Part shown: in pieces, positions 8,983 through 17,325 of the stretch
Layout: the number at the start of each line of letters is the position of its first letter
Position numbering within the stretch: the stretch's first letter is position 1
From: an uncultured Nitrosospira sp.
GTDB lineage: Bacteria > Nitrospirota > Nitrospiria > Nitrospirales > Nitrospiraceae
Direction of reading: 5' to 3'
Length of the DNA stretch: 64,000 bases
Assembly: GCA_900696515.1 (NCBI GenBank)
Contig: CAADGK010000056.1
Coordinates: 1-64,000, forward strand
The notes under the pieces: model-generated
What the model was told of the DNA's origin: nothing
Seen by the model: only the letters and a program-made list of their open reading frames with translations
Database searches by the model: none
Made by a program: the position numbers and the translations under genes

Positions 8983-9501
8983 TCAGCCGAGGATGGCGGG
9001 GCCGCCCCGCATGTCCAGGATCTCTCCAAAGAGCGTCGTGTGGGAGCCGATTCGACAATAGTGCGGCGTGATTTCCACCGGCATTCCCTTGTGCGAGAAC
9101 AGTTTCCCGCAGACAAGGTCCACTCTGTGCACGGACATCATATGGACCTCAAGTGCCGGATCCCCGGACTGCAGATCTGACAACTGCAGAGCCGGCAAGG
9201 TTTGACCGCGAGATGTCTTCACGGCAAATCGCCCGCGTTCATCCACGGTAAGCACGTTCCGGCGTAGGTGTGCAATGCGACCACCCTGCTCGTTGTAGAG
9301 ATCGAGGGTAATGAGAAGTTGTCCGAGCTCCGGCTTGAGTTCGACGACGAGTTGCTCTTTCCCGTCAATCGTGACGACGCCGTTGGTGTTGCGGAAAATA
9401 TTGGAGCCGATTCGAAGTTCGAGCCGCGGCTTAGGCAGCACTCCCGTCGAGGGTGAACGGGAGAAGGGATCGGTCCCGTGAAACGGCACCGACTCACCCA
9501 T
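8983..9501 (-). CDS. Hypothetical protein
   Basis: A 172-residue protein that I do not recognise. It is predicted soluble and beta-rich, with a central stretch resembling a jelly-roll or phage-like structural fold (LELRIGSNIF, QLVVELKPELG, VDERGRFAVKT), but no catalytic motif. No signal peptide is seen. It is the upstream partner of the DUF6941-like gene on the same strand. The strand choice is supported by steady coding character and by the lack of a better frame on the other strand. Confidence 0.55.
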   Translation of the reverse strand: MGESVPFHGTDPFSRSPSTGVLPKPRLELRIGSNIFRNTNGVVTIDGKEQLVVELKPELGQLLITLDLYNEQGGRIAHLRRNVLTVDERGRFAVKTSRGQTLPALQLSDLQSGDPALEVHMMSVHRVDLVCGKLFSHKGMPVEITPHYCRIGSHTTLFGEILDMRGGPAILG

Positions 9502-9758
9502 TTAGCAACCTCGAACCGCGACGATCTGGGGTCGTGTGAAGCAGGTATAGCGCATAGTAAATATCGTGAAAACACTCGGAAGGCTAGGCTTTCTGCGCCG
9601 TTCTGTCAAGGTCGTCGGTCATGAGAATGTCAGGTATTATGGCCCCATGCAAAAGGCCCACAGGGAAGATCCAAACGGTCTCGCTTCCGATGGAGCGGGG
9701 ATTCGTTGCAAAGGGAAAACCGCTTGTGCTACGGTCCACACGTCAGACTGGTTCGGCT

Positions 9759-9836
9759 GGTCCCATCGTCTAGCCTGGCCTAGGACGGAGCCCTCTCAAG
9801 GCTTAAACACGGGTTCGAATCCCGTTGGGACCACCA
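9759..9836 (+). tRNA. tRNA-Glu, anticodon CUC
   Basis: A 78-nt cloverleaf with acceptor GGTCCCA/TGGGACC, D-stem GTCT/AGGAC, T-arm GGGTTCGAATCCC, discriminator A and encoded CCA. The anticodon loop CTCTCAA (9793-9799) gives CUC, reading GAG. The 257 bases upstream, back to 9502, contain no gene I can support. Confidence 0.94.
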
Positions 9837-10009
9837 CACTGCACTTCGTGCGTACCGGCGACTGTTTTCAGCCTTATCGTAATGAGCGCCGACGGATAAC
9901 CCCCTCCAGTGTTTCTGATTATCATGCCCCTACTTTCTGTGCCCGCAGCGCATCCGTGAAGCGGCGTGTCGTTGACGGCAGCGAAGAGGCCTCTCATGAC
10001 GGTAGCCTT

Positions 10010-10039
10010 CTGACGGGACAGTTGCAAATCGACTATAAT
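10010..10039 (+). promoter_or_regulatory. Candidate promoter for exported protein gene
   Basis: CTGACG at 10010-10015 and a consensus TATAAT at 10034-10039 are 18 bases apart, giving a start of transcription about 30 bases before the ATG at 10076. Confidence 0.45.
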
Positions 10040-10075
10040 CCGCTCAGTCCTCGCTGCGATCTTGAGGGAAAGAAT

Positions 10076-10765
10076 ATGACGACAAAACGGCGAGTGGAGT
10101 GGGGTGTTGTTGGCTGTGTTCTGCTGCTGACCGGCCTGCCGGCTGTGTGGGCGGGCTCGAAGGAGAGCGCCGAGGCAGAGGGGCCGTCGATGGAAGAAAC
10201 GCTGGCGTTTATCAAAGATACGTGGGACGCCTGCGCCACCATGCGCAGCGGGTTGCAACGGATGGTTCCAAAGGACGGAGCGCCCTGGCAGATGGATCGC
10301 ACGGCGAAGGTCGACGTGGTGATTCGGCCTCCCTCCGGTCTGCAACTCACCACACGGCTCAATGAGCGGATGCGATTGAGCGGCGCACTTGATCTCCAAG
10401 CGCCGGTTGAAAAAGTGCAGGAATTTGACTTGCGCGCCATGTCTCCCGACGTCAGCTCCGAACGAGAGGGAGAGGGGACGAATCTCTATGGAATTCGGCT
10501 CCGCTGCACCCGCGCCGCTTGTGTGACCGAATGGGTGGCGACGCTGTCGATACCGGGGAAACCGATGCACGAACTCAAAACCGGCCGGTTGGTAGTCACA
10601 AATCTGGAGGAGCTGGTGTACGAGGATCGCGCGCCGAAGGACAAGGCGGGAGAAAAGAAAGGGGAGGTCTCCGTGCCGGTCTGCGATGCAGCGGCTGCAG
10701 AGAGCCTGTCGAAAGCGCTGAGTCACGCGATCATCAAGGCAGGCGGGAAGAAACCGTTATTTTAG
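10076..10765 (+). CDS. Hypothetical exported protein
   Basis: A 229-residue protein of unknown function. The N-terminus MTTKRRVEWG is followed by a hydrophobic stretch (VVGCVLLLTGLPAVWA) with an AVWA-type signal peptidase site, so the mature protein is probably periplasmic. Four cysteines (CATM, CTRAAC and CDAA) could form disulfides. The ATG at 10076 follows GAGGGAAAGA; longer frames would run through the tRNA-Glu gene and are rejected. It has its own TATAAT-type promoter and stands alone between tRNA-Glu and the polyamine genes. Confidence 0.7.
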   Translation: MTTKRRVEWGVVGCVLLLTGLPAVWAGSKESAEAEGPSMEETLAFIKDTWDACATMRSGLQRMVPKDGAPWQMDRTAKVDVVIRPPSGLQLTTRLNERMRLSGALDLQAPVEKVQEFDLRAMSPDVSSEREGEGTNLYGIRLRCTRAACVTEWVATLSIPGKPMHELKTGRLVVTNLEELVYEDRAPKDKAGEKKGEVSVPVCDAAAAESLSKALSHAIIKAGGKKPLF

Positions 10766-10893
10766 ACGGCGACTGGACCGCAGGCGTCAGGTGAAGGTGA
10801 TGCACAGATTTATATCTAGGTGAAAATAACTTTCCCTCGTCCGGACCATGTCCTCCGGCCGGCCGAGCCAAGCGAGCGCTTGCGCAACCTTCA

Positions 10894-10923
10894 TTGACGC
10901 CTCTATTCAGGGTTGTGTATAAC
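10894..10923 (+). promoter_or_regulatory. Candidate promoter of the DHS-like gene
   Basis: TTGACG at 10894-10899 and TATAAC at 10918-10923 are separated by 18 bases. Transcription would begin near 10930, leaving a leader of about 40 nt that ends in GAGGGT before the ATG at 10971. Confidence 0.55.
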
Positions 10924-10970
10924 CGAATCCACTTCAAGGCAAGGTCTGGAGAGATGTAGAGGGTCATCTT

Positions 10971-12077
10971 ATGTATGCACGTGAGTTTCGTGATGGAGCC
11001 AAGGACGGATTAGAGGCCCTGGAGCCGCTTGATCCCGACAAGATTACCTCGTTCAGCGAGCTGCTCGAAGCGATGGGCAAGACGGCCTTCGGCGGTCGGC
11101 ATGTCGGCAAAGCGTTCGATGTGCTCTGGGCGATGATTTCGGATCCCGACTGCAAGGTCGTGATGACGTTGTCTGGCGCCATGACCATCGCCAAGATGGG
11201 CAAGATCATCACGCGCATGATCGATGAAGGGATGGTGCATTGCATCATTTCCACCGGGGCGCTCATGGCGCACGGCCTCAGTGAATCGGTCGGGAAGACG
11301 CATTATCGGCACGATCCCTCGATGAGCGATGAAGAGTTGTTCAAGAAGGGGTATAACCGGGTCTATGACACGCTCGAGATGGAAGCGAATTTAAACTATG
11401 TTGAGCATGTCGTGGCGCAGACGCTGAAGCGCCTGGATCAGGATCGGCCGCTGTCGTCGCACGTGATCACGAGAGAACTTGGAAAGACGTTGGCGGAAGA
11501 ACTGCATGGTGACGGCATTCTGAAAAGTGCCTACCTGAAAAACGTACCGGTGTACATTCCAGCCTTTACGGATTCAGAGGTGGGACTGGATATAGGAACC
11601 TTGGCGATGGCGCGGGAAGTCGAGCAAGCTCGTTCTCGGGGCGACCAGAATGGTGATCTGGGGATCTTGCAGACGATTCTGCAATGCCACCCGTCATTTA
11701 ATCCGTACCTCGACCTGAATAGCTATGCCGACCACATGCTCTCCGCGAAGCGACGCGGAATTTTTACGATCGGTGGCGGCGTGCCACGCAACTGGGCGCA
11801 ACAGGTCGGCCCCTATGTTGAAGTGGGCAACCTTCGGTTAGGGTTGAACGTAACACCGCCTCGATTTCACTACGGCGTGAGGATTTGTCCCGAACCGGAC
11901 TATTGGGGGGGCCTCAGCGGCTGTACGTATCAGGAAGGGCTCTCCTGGGGGAAATTTGTGGCGCCAAAAGACGGTGGACGGTTTGCGGAAGTCTTGAGCG
12001 ATGCCACCGTGGTGTGGCCGTTGCTGATGATGGGACTGCTGGAAAGAAAAAAAGCCGGCATGGTGCGCGGTTCATGA
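10971..12077 (+). CDS. Deoxyhypusine synthase-like protein (probable polyamine aminobutyltransferase)
   Basis: NAD-dependent enzyme of the deoxyhypusine synthase family, 368 residues, with SGAMTIAKMG and ISTGALMAHGL in the nucleotide-binding part and EGLSWGKF near residue 335, matching the catalytic lysine region of eukaryotic DHS. Bacteria lack eIF5A, so bacterial homologues are thought to act in polyamine metabolism, for example making homospermidine from putrescine. The neighbouring arginine decarboxylase and agmatinase genes, which would supply putrescine, support this. GAGGGT precedes the start. The stop overlaps the next ATG (ATGA). The exact product is inferred only. Confidence 0.85.
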   Translation: MYAREFRDGAKDGLEALEPLDPDKITSFSELLEAMGKTAFGGRHVGKAFDVLWAMISDPDCKVVMTLSGAMTIAKMGKIITRMIDEGMVHCIISTGALMAHGLSESVGKTHYRHDPSMSDEELFKKGYNRVYDTLEMEANLNYVEHVVAQTLKRLDQDRPLSSHVITRELGKTLAEELHGDGILKSAYLKNVPVYIPAFTDSEVGLDIGTLAMAREVEQARSRGDQNGDLGILQTILQCHPSFNPYLDLNSYADHMLSAKRRGIFTIGGGVPRNWAQQVGPYVEVGNLRLGLNVTPPRFHYGVRICPEPDYWGGLSGCTYQEGLSWGKFVAPKDGGRFAEVLSDATVVWPLLMMGLLERKKAGMVRGS

Positions 12078-12715
12078 AATGGTCAAGGGGGCAACGGGTC
12101 TGGTTGGCCGTCATGGGGAGCCTGCTCGTGTGGTCTGCTCCGGTCTCCGCGGGGAATTCAGGCGAGACCGATATGCGGATGAGGGGGCAAGCCAATGCTC
12201 CGGTCACGTTGATCGAATATTCCGACTTTACCTGCGGGTTTTGTTTGAAATTCTTCAAGCAGACGTGGCCGCGCATCCAAGCGCGGTACGTGGATACCGG
12301 CAAAGTGCGATTTGTCTATCGAGATTTTCCGCGTGGCGACCAAGGGGCGGGATTCGATGCGGCGACGGCGGCACGATGTGCCGGTGAGCAGGGCCAGTAT
12401 TGGGCGATGCATGACCGGTTGTTTTCCGAAGGAGGGCAGCTGGATAAGCAGGTATATCGGCGACATGCGTCGACGTTGAGTCTGGATCAGGCGGCGTTTG
12501 AGCGGTGCATGGGCGACGGGCGGTATACGAAGGCGATTTTCGAAGACCGCCAGGAAGCCAATCAATGGGGGTTCCACGGAACCCCCGGGTTCATTCTGGT
12601 GCGGACCGCGACGGAGCCGACGGACAAGGACCCGGCCGTGGCCATTCCGGGCGCCTTTCCGTTCGAGATGTTTTCTGAAGAGATCGATCGATTGTTGGCG
12701 AGCGGTAAAAAGTAG
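12074..12715 (+). CDS. DsbA-family thiol-disulfide oxidoreductase, exported
   Basis: A 213-residue thioredoxin-fold protein with an N-terminal signal sequence (VWLAVMGSLLVWSAPVSA) and active site C54-G-F-C57 in the context SDFTCGFC, resembling DsbA/DsbG-like and BdbD proteins. The later HGTPGFIL contains the conserved cis-proline. It would act on protein disulfides in the periplasm. The ATG overlaps the DHS-like stop codon, so the two are translationally coupled even though no functional link is obvious. No membrane partner such as DsbB is nearby. Confidence 0.82.
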   Translation: MKWSRGQRVWLAVMGSLLVWSAPVSAGNSGETDMRMRGQANAPVTLIEYSDFTCGFCLKFFKQTWPRIQARYVDTGKVRFVYRDFPRGDQGAGFDAATAARCAGEQGQYWAMHDRLFSEGGQLDKQVYRRHASTLSLDQAAFERCMGDGRYTKAIFEDRQEANQWGFHGTPGFILVRTATEPTDKDPAVAIPGAFPFEMFSEEIDRLLASGKK

Positions 12716-12768
12716 CACGGTGTGGGGCTGAAGAGCGTGGAACGAAGGGTGAGTCGGTGCGCCTAGGG

Positions 12769-12797
12769 TTGACATCGGTACTCAGGTGCGATAGTCC
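12769..12797 (+). promoter_or_regulatory. Candidate promoter for zinc-ribbon gene
   Basis: A perfect TTGACA at 12769-12774 is followed at 17 bases by TAGTCC (12792-12797), a weak -10. It lies 30 bases before the ATG at 12827. Confidence 0.4.
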
Positions 12798-12826
12798 TCT
12801 GTATCATTCAACGTAGAGGTATTCAT

Positions 12827-13099
12827 ATGGCTTCGACGCAATCGTTCTGGCCGGTCTCTCATCGCGATGACGACTTCTGGGTATGCATGGCATGCCTCAC
12901 GGAAGTCTTTTATCGGAAAGTTCCGATGCCGGATTGTCCGTCCTGTCACGGCGTCTCGACCTACGAGGGATTTACCTTGGAGGCGATTCGCGATTGGGGG
13001 ACGGACGACCTGATCGCCAAGGCCATTGCCGCGCAGGATGCAGCCGTGGTCGCCCGACCGGCAGCCGAAGCTGCCGCGCCGGTGGAAGCAGCGGACTAA
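12827..13099 (+). CDS. Small zinc-ribbon protein
   Basis: A 90-residue protein with two CxxC pairs (CMAC and CPSC) about 18 residues apart, forming a treble-clef or rubredoxin-like zinc ribbon, and an alanine/proline-rich C-terminal tail. GAGGT stands seven bases before the ATG. Function is unknown; possible roles are a regulator or a zinc-binding subunit. It lies between the DsbA-like gene and the aldehyde dehydrogenase, with 36 bases to the latter. Confidence 0.65.
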   Translation: MASTQSFWPVSHRDDDFWVCMACLTEVFYRKVPMPDCPSCHGVSTYEGFTLEAIRDWGTDDLIAKAIAAQDAAVVARPAAEAAAPVEAAD

Positions 13100-13135
13100 T
13101 ACCAACCTCATCAAGAGACTCCAGCGAATCTTCCC

Positions 13136-14590
13136 GTGCAGGACTCCCGCCCATTTCTCGTTCATGGTCAATGGAAACAGGGCGCGGTCGCGGCCCCGGT
13201 CGTTGATCCCTTCACCGGGAAATCCGTGGCTCAGGTTGCTCAAGCCGGCGACTCCGATGTCGAAGAGGCCGTCGTTTCAACATCCGGCTCGGCGGCGGTC
13301 ATGGCGCAGTTGCCGGGACATGCCCGGTACAACATTCTCCAGCAGATCGCCGCATTGCTCTACCGACGACGTGATGAGTGTGCGCAGACCATCACGGCCG
13401 AGGCGGGGAAGCCCATCGCTGACGCCAAACGGGAAGTCAGCCGAGCCATCCAAACCTTCACCGTCGCGGCCGAAGAGTCGCGGCGGATCGCGGGTGAGGT
13501 GGTGCCGCTCGATTGGACACCGGGCTTTGACACGCATCTCGGCGTCCTTCGCCGGTTCCCCATCGGTCCGATTCTCGGCATCACCCCGTTCAACTTTCCA
13601 CTGAATCTGGTGGCGCACAAGGTGGCGCCGGCGCTGGCGGCGGGGAATCCCATTCTGATCAAGCCGGCCCCGCAAACGCCGTTGACGGCGTTGCTGCTCG
13701 GCGAGATTGCCCTCGAAGCGGGCGTGCCTCCGGGCGGACTGAATGTCGTGCCCTGCGACAACGTCCTTGCCGAGCGGATGGTGATCGATCCCCGGTTCAA
13801 ACTGCTGAGTTTCACCGGCAGCGTGTCGGTGGGATGGATGTTGAAGGCCAAGTGCGGGAAGAAAAAAGTCACGCTTGAACTCGGCGGCAACGCGGGCGTG
13901 GTGATCGAACCGGATGCGGATCTTGACCTGGCGGCGCAGCGCTGCGCCGCAGGCGGGTTCGGGTATGCCGGTCAGACCTGCATTTCGGTACAGCGGGTCT
14001 TCGTGCATCAGGCGGTGGTCGACGCATTTACGACAAAACTCCTCATGCACGTGGCCAGGCTCAAGCTGGGCGATCCGGCCGAGGAGACGACGACCATCGG
14101 GCCGCTGATCGATCAAGCAGCCGCGCAACGAGTGGAGGAGTGGATCGGCGAAGCGGTGGCGGACGGGGCACGCGTGCTCTTGGGTGGGAGACGGACCGGC
14201 TCACTGGTGGAAGCCACGGTGCTGGGGAACGTGAAGCCCGAGATGAAAGTCTCCTGCCGAGAGGTGTTCGGCCCGGTCGTGACGGTGACGCCCTATCGCC
14301 AGCTCAGCGAGGCCGTGGCGCTGCTCAATCAATCGGATTTTGGATTGCAGGCCGGTATTTTCACCCAGGACATCAACAAGATCTTTTATGCCTTTCGTCA
14401 CCTGGAAGTCGGAGCCGTCTTGGCGAACGAAATTCCGACCTTCCGGGCGGACCATATGCCGTACGGCGGCGTGAAGGATTCGGGGTTGGGGCGCGAAGGC
14501 GTCCGCGCCGCGATCGAGGATATGACCGAACCTCGCATGCTCATCATGAACCTCAAGGAACCGGCCAATCCATCCGAAAAAAGTGTCTAG
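13136..14590 (+). CDS. NAD(P)-dependent aldehyde dehydrogenase
   Basis: ALDH-superfamily enzyme that oxidises an aldehyde to an acid, 484 residues with a GTG start at 13136. The catalytic residues are visible: glutamate E248 in TLELGGN and cysteine C282 in GQTCIS. The stretch ITPFNFPLNLVAHK is the cofactor-binding segment. It most resembles the lactaldehyde/glyceraldehyde-3-phosphate-type branch. Since the region contains putrescine-forming genes, an aminobutyraldehyde substrate is possible but not shown. No strong ribosome site precedes the GTG. Confidence 0.87.
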   Translation: MQDSRPFLVHGQWKQGAVAAPVVDPFTGKSVAQVAQAGDSDVEEAVVSTSGSAAVMAQLPGHARYNILQQIAALLYRRRDECAQTITAEAGKPIADAKREVSRAIQTFTVAAEESRRIAGEVVPLDWTPGFDTHLGVLRRFPIGPILGITPFNFPLNLVAHKVAPALAAGNPILIKPAPQTPLTALLLGEIALEAGVPPGGLNVVPCDNVLAERMVIDPRFKLLSFTGSVSVGWMLKAKCGKKKVTLELGGNAGVVIEPDADLDLAAQRCAAGGFGYAGQTCISVQRVFVHQAVVDAFTTKLLMHVARLKLGDPAEETTTIGPLIDQAAAQRVEEWIGEAVADGARVLLGGRRTGSLVEATVLGNVKPEMKVSCREVFGPVVTVTPYRQLSEAVALLNQSDFGLQAGIFTQDINKIFYAFRHLEVGAVLANEIPTFRADHMPYGGVKDSGLGREGVRAAIEDMTEPRMLIMNLKEPANPSEKSV

Positions 14591-14755
14591 AATATATTGC
14601 GAAGCCGGTTCAATCTTGCTACAACAAACGCCCGATACCGCCGTTGATCCAGTCTATTTCGTTTGTCCGGCCTATCTCGTCGTAGGGGAGAACCACACAA
14701 ACCGGAACAACCAAATAAACCGGTCAACCAGGTTAACCTGACGAAAGGGAAGATG

Positions 14756-15325
14756 ATGGTACCTACGCATATGTTTCTCACGAGAGGGGTGGGAGTCCAC
14801 AAGGAAAAGCTGGCCTCCTTTGAAGAGGCGTTGCGCAGCGCCGGTGTGGCCTATTGCAACCTGGTCAGCGTGTCCTCCATCCTTCCGCCGCACTGCAAGA
14901 TCATCCCTCGGAAGCGCGGTGAGCAACTGCTGAAGCCAGGCGAGATCACGTTTTGCGTCATGGCCCGTTCCGAAACCAATGAACGGAACCAGCTTGTGTC
15001 GGCATCCGTGGGGCTCGCCAAGCCGACCGATCGCGGGACCTACGGATATCTCTCCGAACACCATGCGCATGGCGAGACCGATGAAGAGACGGGAGAATAT
15101 ACCGAAGACTTGGCGGCGCAGATGTTGGCGACGACGTTAGGCGTCGAGTTTGATCCCAATGTGGCCTGGAAAGAGCGTGAACAGGTATTCAAAATGGGCG
15201 GAAAGATCGTGCAGACGCTGAATATCACCCAGTCGGCCGTCGGGAAGAAGGGCAAGTGGACGACCGTCATCGCGCTGGCCGTGTTTATCCCACCGGAAAA
15301 CGTACCCTCTCGTCCTCGCCGATAG
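14756..15325 (+). CDS. pdaD: Pyruvoyl-dependent arginine decarboxylase
   Basis: Converts arginine to agmatine using a covalently bound pyruvoyl group made by self-cleavage. The motif [12 protein letters not shown] near residue 40 contains the Ser-Ser cleavage pair typical of PvlArgDC. At 189 residues the length suits this family, best known in archaea. Two ATGs, at 14753 and 14756, follow AAAGGGA; 14756 gives the better spacing. It is 65 bases upstream of agmatinase, and with it makes putrescine from arginine. Confidence 0.9.
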   Translation: MVPTHMFLTRGVGVHKEKLASFEEALRSAGVAYCNLVSVSSILPPHCKIIPRKRGEQLLKPGEITFCVMARSETNERNQLVSASVGLAKPTDRGTYGYLSEHHAHGETDEETGEYTEDLAAQMLATTLGVEFDPNVAWKEREQVFKMGGKIVQTLNITQSAVGKKGKWTTVIALAVFIPPENVPSRPRR

Positions 15326-15390
15326 GGGCTCATCATGCCGATTGAGGGGAGTGGGTCTCAATCGTCCTGGTAGCGAAGGGAAGGATTAGC

Positions 15391-16323
15391 ATGACGCTTC
15401 CTGTCGGCTGGGAAGGACCGGATCGCAACTTTCTGGGAATCGACGAACCCTGGTGCCACCCGGACCAGGCTGGTGTCTACGTGTTGCCGGCCCCCTATGA
15501 ACACACCTCCAGTTACATCCGTGGTTCAGACCGCGGCCCTTCGGCCATTCTTGAAGCCTCCGGGCAGGTAGAATTCTACGACGAACAGCTGCGATGCGAG
15601 CCCTATCGAGAATGGGGCGGTGTGGCCACGGCATCTCCGTTGGAGCTGAACGGCAAGGTTGATCGCGCCGCCGTCGATGCGATTGAGGCCTTTGTGTCAC
15701 CGCACGTCGGATCCGGGCGGTTTCTGCTCACATTGACGGGAGAACACACCGGTGCGTTGGGTGCGATTCGCGCCCATGCCAAGCGCTATCCGCAGATGAC
15801 GGTCGTGCAAATCGACGCCCATGGAGATTTGCGGGAGGCTTATCAAGGCAATCCGTTCAGCCATGCCAGTGTGATGGCGCGGGTGGTGGAGGATGGTTTA
15901 TCGCTCGTGCAGGTGGGGATCCGATCGATCAGTTCCGAAGAAGTCGCTCGTCTCGACGGGACGGACCGCATCAAGACCTTCTTTGCGGCCACCATCCTCG
16001 ACCCATCCGGTCCGTATGAGGGGAAAGCGGCGAAGTGGATTCCTGACGTCGTCGCGGCCTGCCGGACGCCGGTGTATCTGACGTTCGATTGCGACGGGCT
16101 GGATGCGTCGATCATTCCGGCCTTGGGCACGCCGGAGCCCGGGGGGCTTGGGTGGTACGACACCCTCAATCTCATCACGGCCCTTGCCGACGGACCAGGG
16201 ATTGTGGGGATGGATATCAGCGAGATCGCTCCCATTGAGGGATTTGTCGCGCCGCAATTTTCCATGGCACGGCTCATCTATCGTATACTGGGTCGAATCA
16301 AAGCTGGCCGTCGTGTCCACTGA
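15391..16323 (+). CDS. speB: Agmatinase
   Basis: Manganese ureohydrolase of 310 residues that splits agmatine to putrescine and urea. Metal-binding motifs are present: GEHTG, DAHGDL and the DCDGLD block followed by PALGTPEPGG. The family usually has GGDHS-type and SxDxDxxDP motifs; here GEHT and DCDGLDAS are slight variants with the acidic and histidine ligands kept. It lies directly after the arginine decarboxylase and likely shares its transcript. Confidence 0.88.
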   Translation: MTLPVGWEGPDRNFLGIDEPWCHPDQAGVYVLPAPYEHTSSYIRGSDRGPSAILEASGQVEFYDEQLRCEPYREWGGVATASPLELNGKVDRAAVDAIEAFVSPHVGSGRFLLTLTGEHTGALGAIRAHAKRYPQMTVVQIDAHGDLREAYQGNPFSHASVMARVVEDGLSLVQVGIRSISSEEVARLDGTDRIKTFFAATILDPSGPYEGKAAKWIPDVVAACRTPVYLTFDCDGLDASIIPALGTPEPGGLGWYDTLNLITALADGPGIVGMDISEIAPIEGFVAPQFSMARLIYRILGRIKAGRRVH

Positions 16324-16355
16324 CAGGATGTTGAAAACGTCCCTCCGGATTCATG

Positions 16356-16425
16356 CAGGCCAAGGTTAAGGAGTATGGTTACGCGACGTGACGCTCCGTT
16401 CAGCCGTAACCTCGACCGAGGCCTG
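16356..16425. repeat. Nested inverted repeats before the pseudouridine synthase gene
   Basis: The outer arms are CAGGCC (16356-16361) and GGCCTG (16420-16425), and the inner arms GGTTACG (16377-16383) and CGTAACC (16405-16411). A CAGGATGTTGAAAA block at 16324-16337 just upstream resembles the repeat near 4609. The 132-base gap could be a dispersed repeat or a folded leader of the next gene. Confidence 0.4.
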
Positions 16426-16455
16426 TTTAGCTTCGTTTGCTGCGGCTGAACTCCC

Positions 16456-17169
16456 GTGGCGCACACGATCCGCATCAACAAGTTCTTCACGGAACAGGGG
16501 ATCTGTTCCCGGCGTGAAGCCGACCGATTGGTCGAGTCAGGGCTGATCACGATCAACGGGCGCGTGGCCAAGCTCGGCGATCAGGTCGAGCCATCGGACG
16601 TCATCGCCCGCGAGGGCCAGATCCTGCCCTGGGGAAGCGCGCCCCTCTATATCAAGTACCATAAGCCGGTCGGTGTCACGACGACGAGTGAATCGCATGT
16701 TCCCCGGAATATCATTGCCGAGATCAGGCATCCTGAACGCATTTTCCCGATCGGTCGGCTGGACAAGGATTCCTCCGGGCTCATCTTACTGACCAACGAC
16801 GGCGACATTGTGAATGAGATCCTCCGTACTGAGTTCGGACACGAGCGTGAGTATCTCGTGCAGGTAAATCGTCCGTTCGATCAGGCCTTTCTGGATCAGA
16901 TGGCGGAGGGCGTGGTGATTCTCGGCAGCCGGACGAAACCCTGCCGAATGAGTCGCGTCGGGCGTGATCGGTTCCGGATTGTCTTGACCGAAGGGCGGAA
17001 TCGGCAGATCAGACGGATGTGCCAAGCGCTCGGCTATCGGGTGATCACCCTGCATCGAACCAGGATCATGCACATCGCGGTCGATGGCCTCGGCGCCGGC
17101 GAGTGGAAGGAGCTCACGAGTCAGGAACGAGCGCTACTACTGAAAGCCGTCGGGCGTCTTCAGGCGTGA
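16456..17169 (+). CDS. S4-domain 23S rRNA pseudouridine synthase (RluF/RsuA type)
   Basis: RsuA-family pseudouridine synthase of 237 residues. An N-terminal S4 RNA-binding domain (about residues 5-60, FTEQGICSRREADRLV) is followed by the catalytic domain with GRLDKDSSGLILLTND, where the aspartate is catalytic, and GRNRQIRRMC. It resembles E. coli RluF, which modifies 23S U2604, but the exact target cannot be told from RluB- or RsuA-type proteins by eye. The start is GTG, with a possible structured leader upstream. Confidence 0.82.
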   Translation: MAHTIRINKFFTEQGICSRREADRLVESGLITINGRVAKLGDQVEPSDVIAREGQILPWGSAPLYIKYHKPVGVTTTSESHVPRNIIAEIRHPERIFPIGRLDKDSSGLILLTNDGDIVNEILRTEFGHEREYLVQVNRPFDQAFLDQMAEGVVILGSRTKPCRMSRVGRDRFRIVLTEGRNRQIRRMCQALGYRVITLHRTRIMHIAVDGLGAGEWKELTSQERALLLKAVGRLQA

Positions 17170-17233
17170 TGGATTTTCTGATAGGCGCAAAGCGCGTAGC
17201 CGGGAGGTTTTTGAAAAGCCTGTATCCCACAGA

Positions 17234-17321
17234 GTGTTCAAAACGTCTTCCAGCAAGGTCGCAGCGATCGAAACTGAACAGGAGCCTTGATCTCCAGGAA
17301 TCTGGAAGACGTGTTCAACAC
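17234..17321. repeat. Inverted repeat in convergent gap
   Basis: The arms at 17234-17253 and 17302-17321 are 20 bases each and complementary at 18 positions (GTGTTCAAAACGTCTTCCAG on the left). They lie between the convergent pseudouridine synthase and nhaR genes, so the hairpin could end both transcripts; there is no U-run. The GACGTTTTGAA-like core also recalls the repeats near 4609 and 16324. Confidence 0.5.
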
Positions 17322-17325
17322 CCGG

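Noticed and set aside
9803-10726. 307-codon reverse frame opposite the exported protein
   Set aside because: It runs through the tRNA-Glu 3' end and shows no signal, motif or ribosome site, whereas the forward gene has promoter, SD and signal peptide.
14690-14752. Operator in the AACCGG/GGTTAACC-rich leader of the arginine decarboxylase
   Set aside because: The short palindromes are not arranged in a consistent spacing and could be due to composition.
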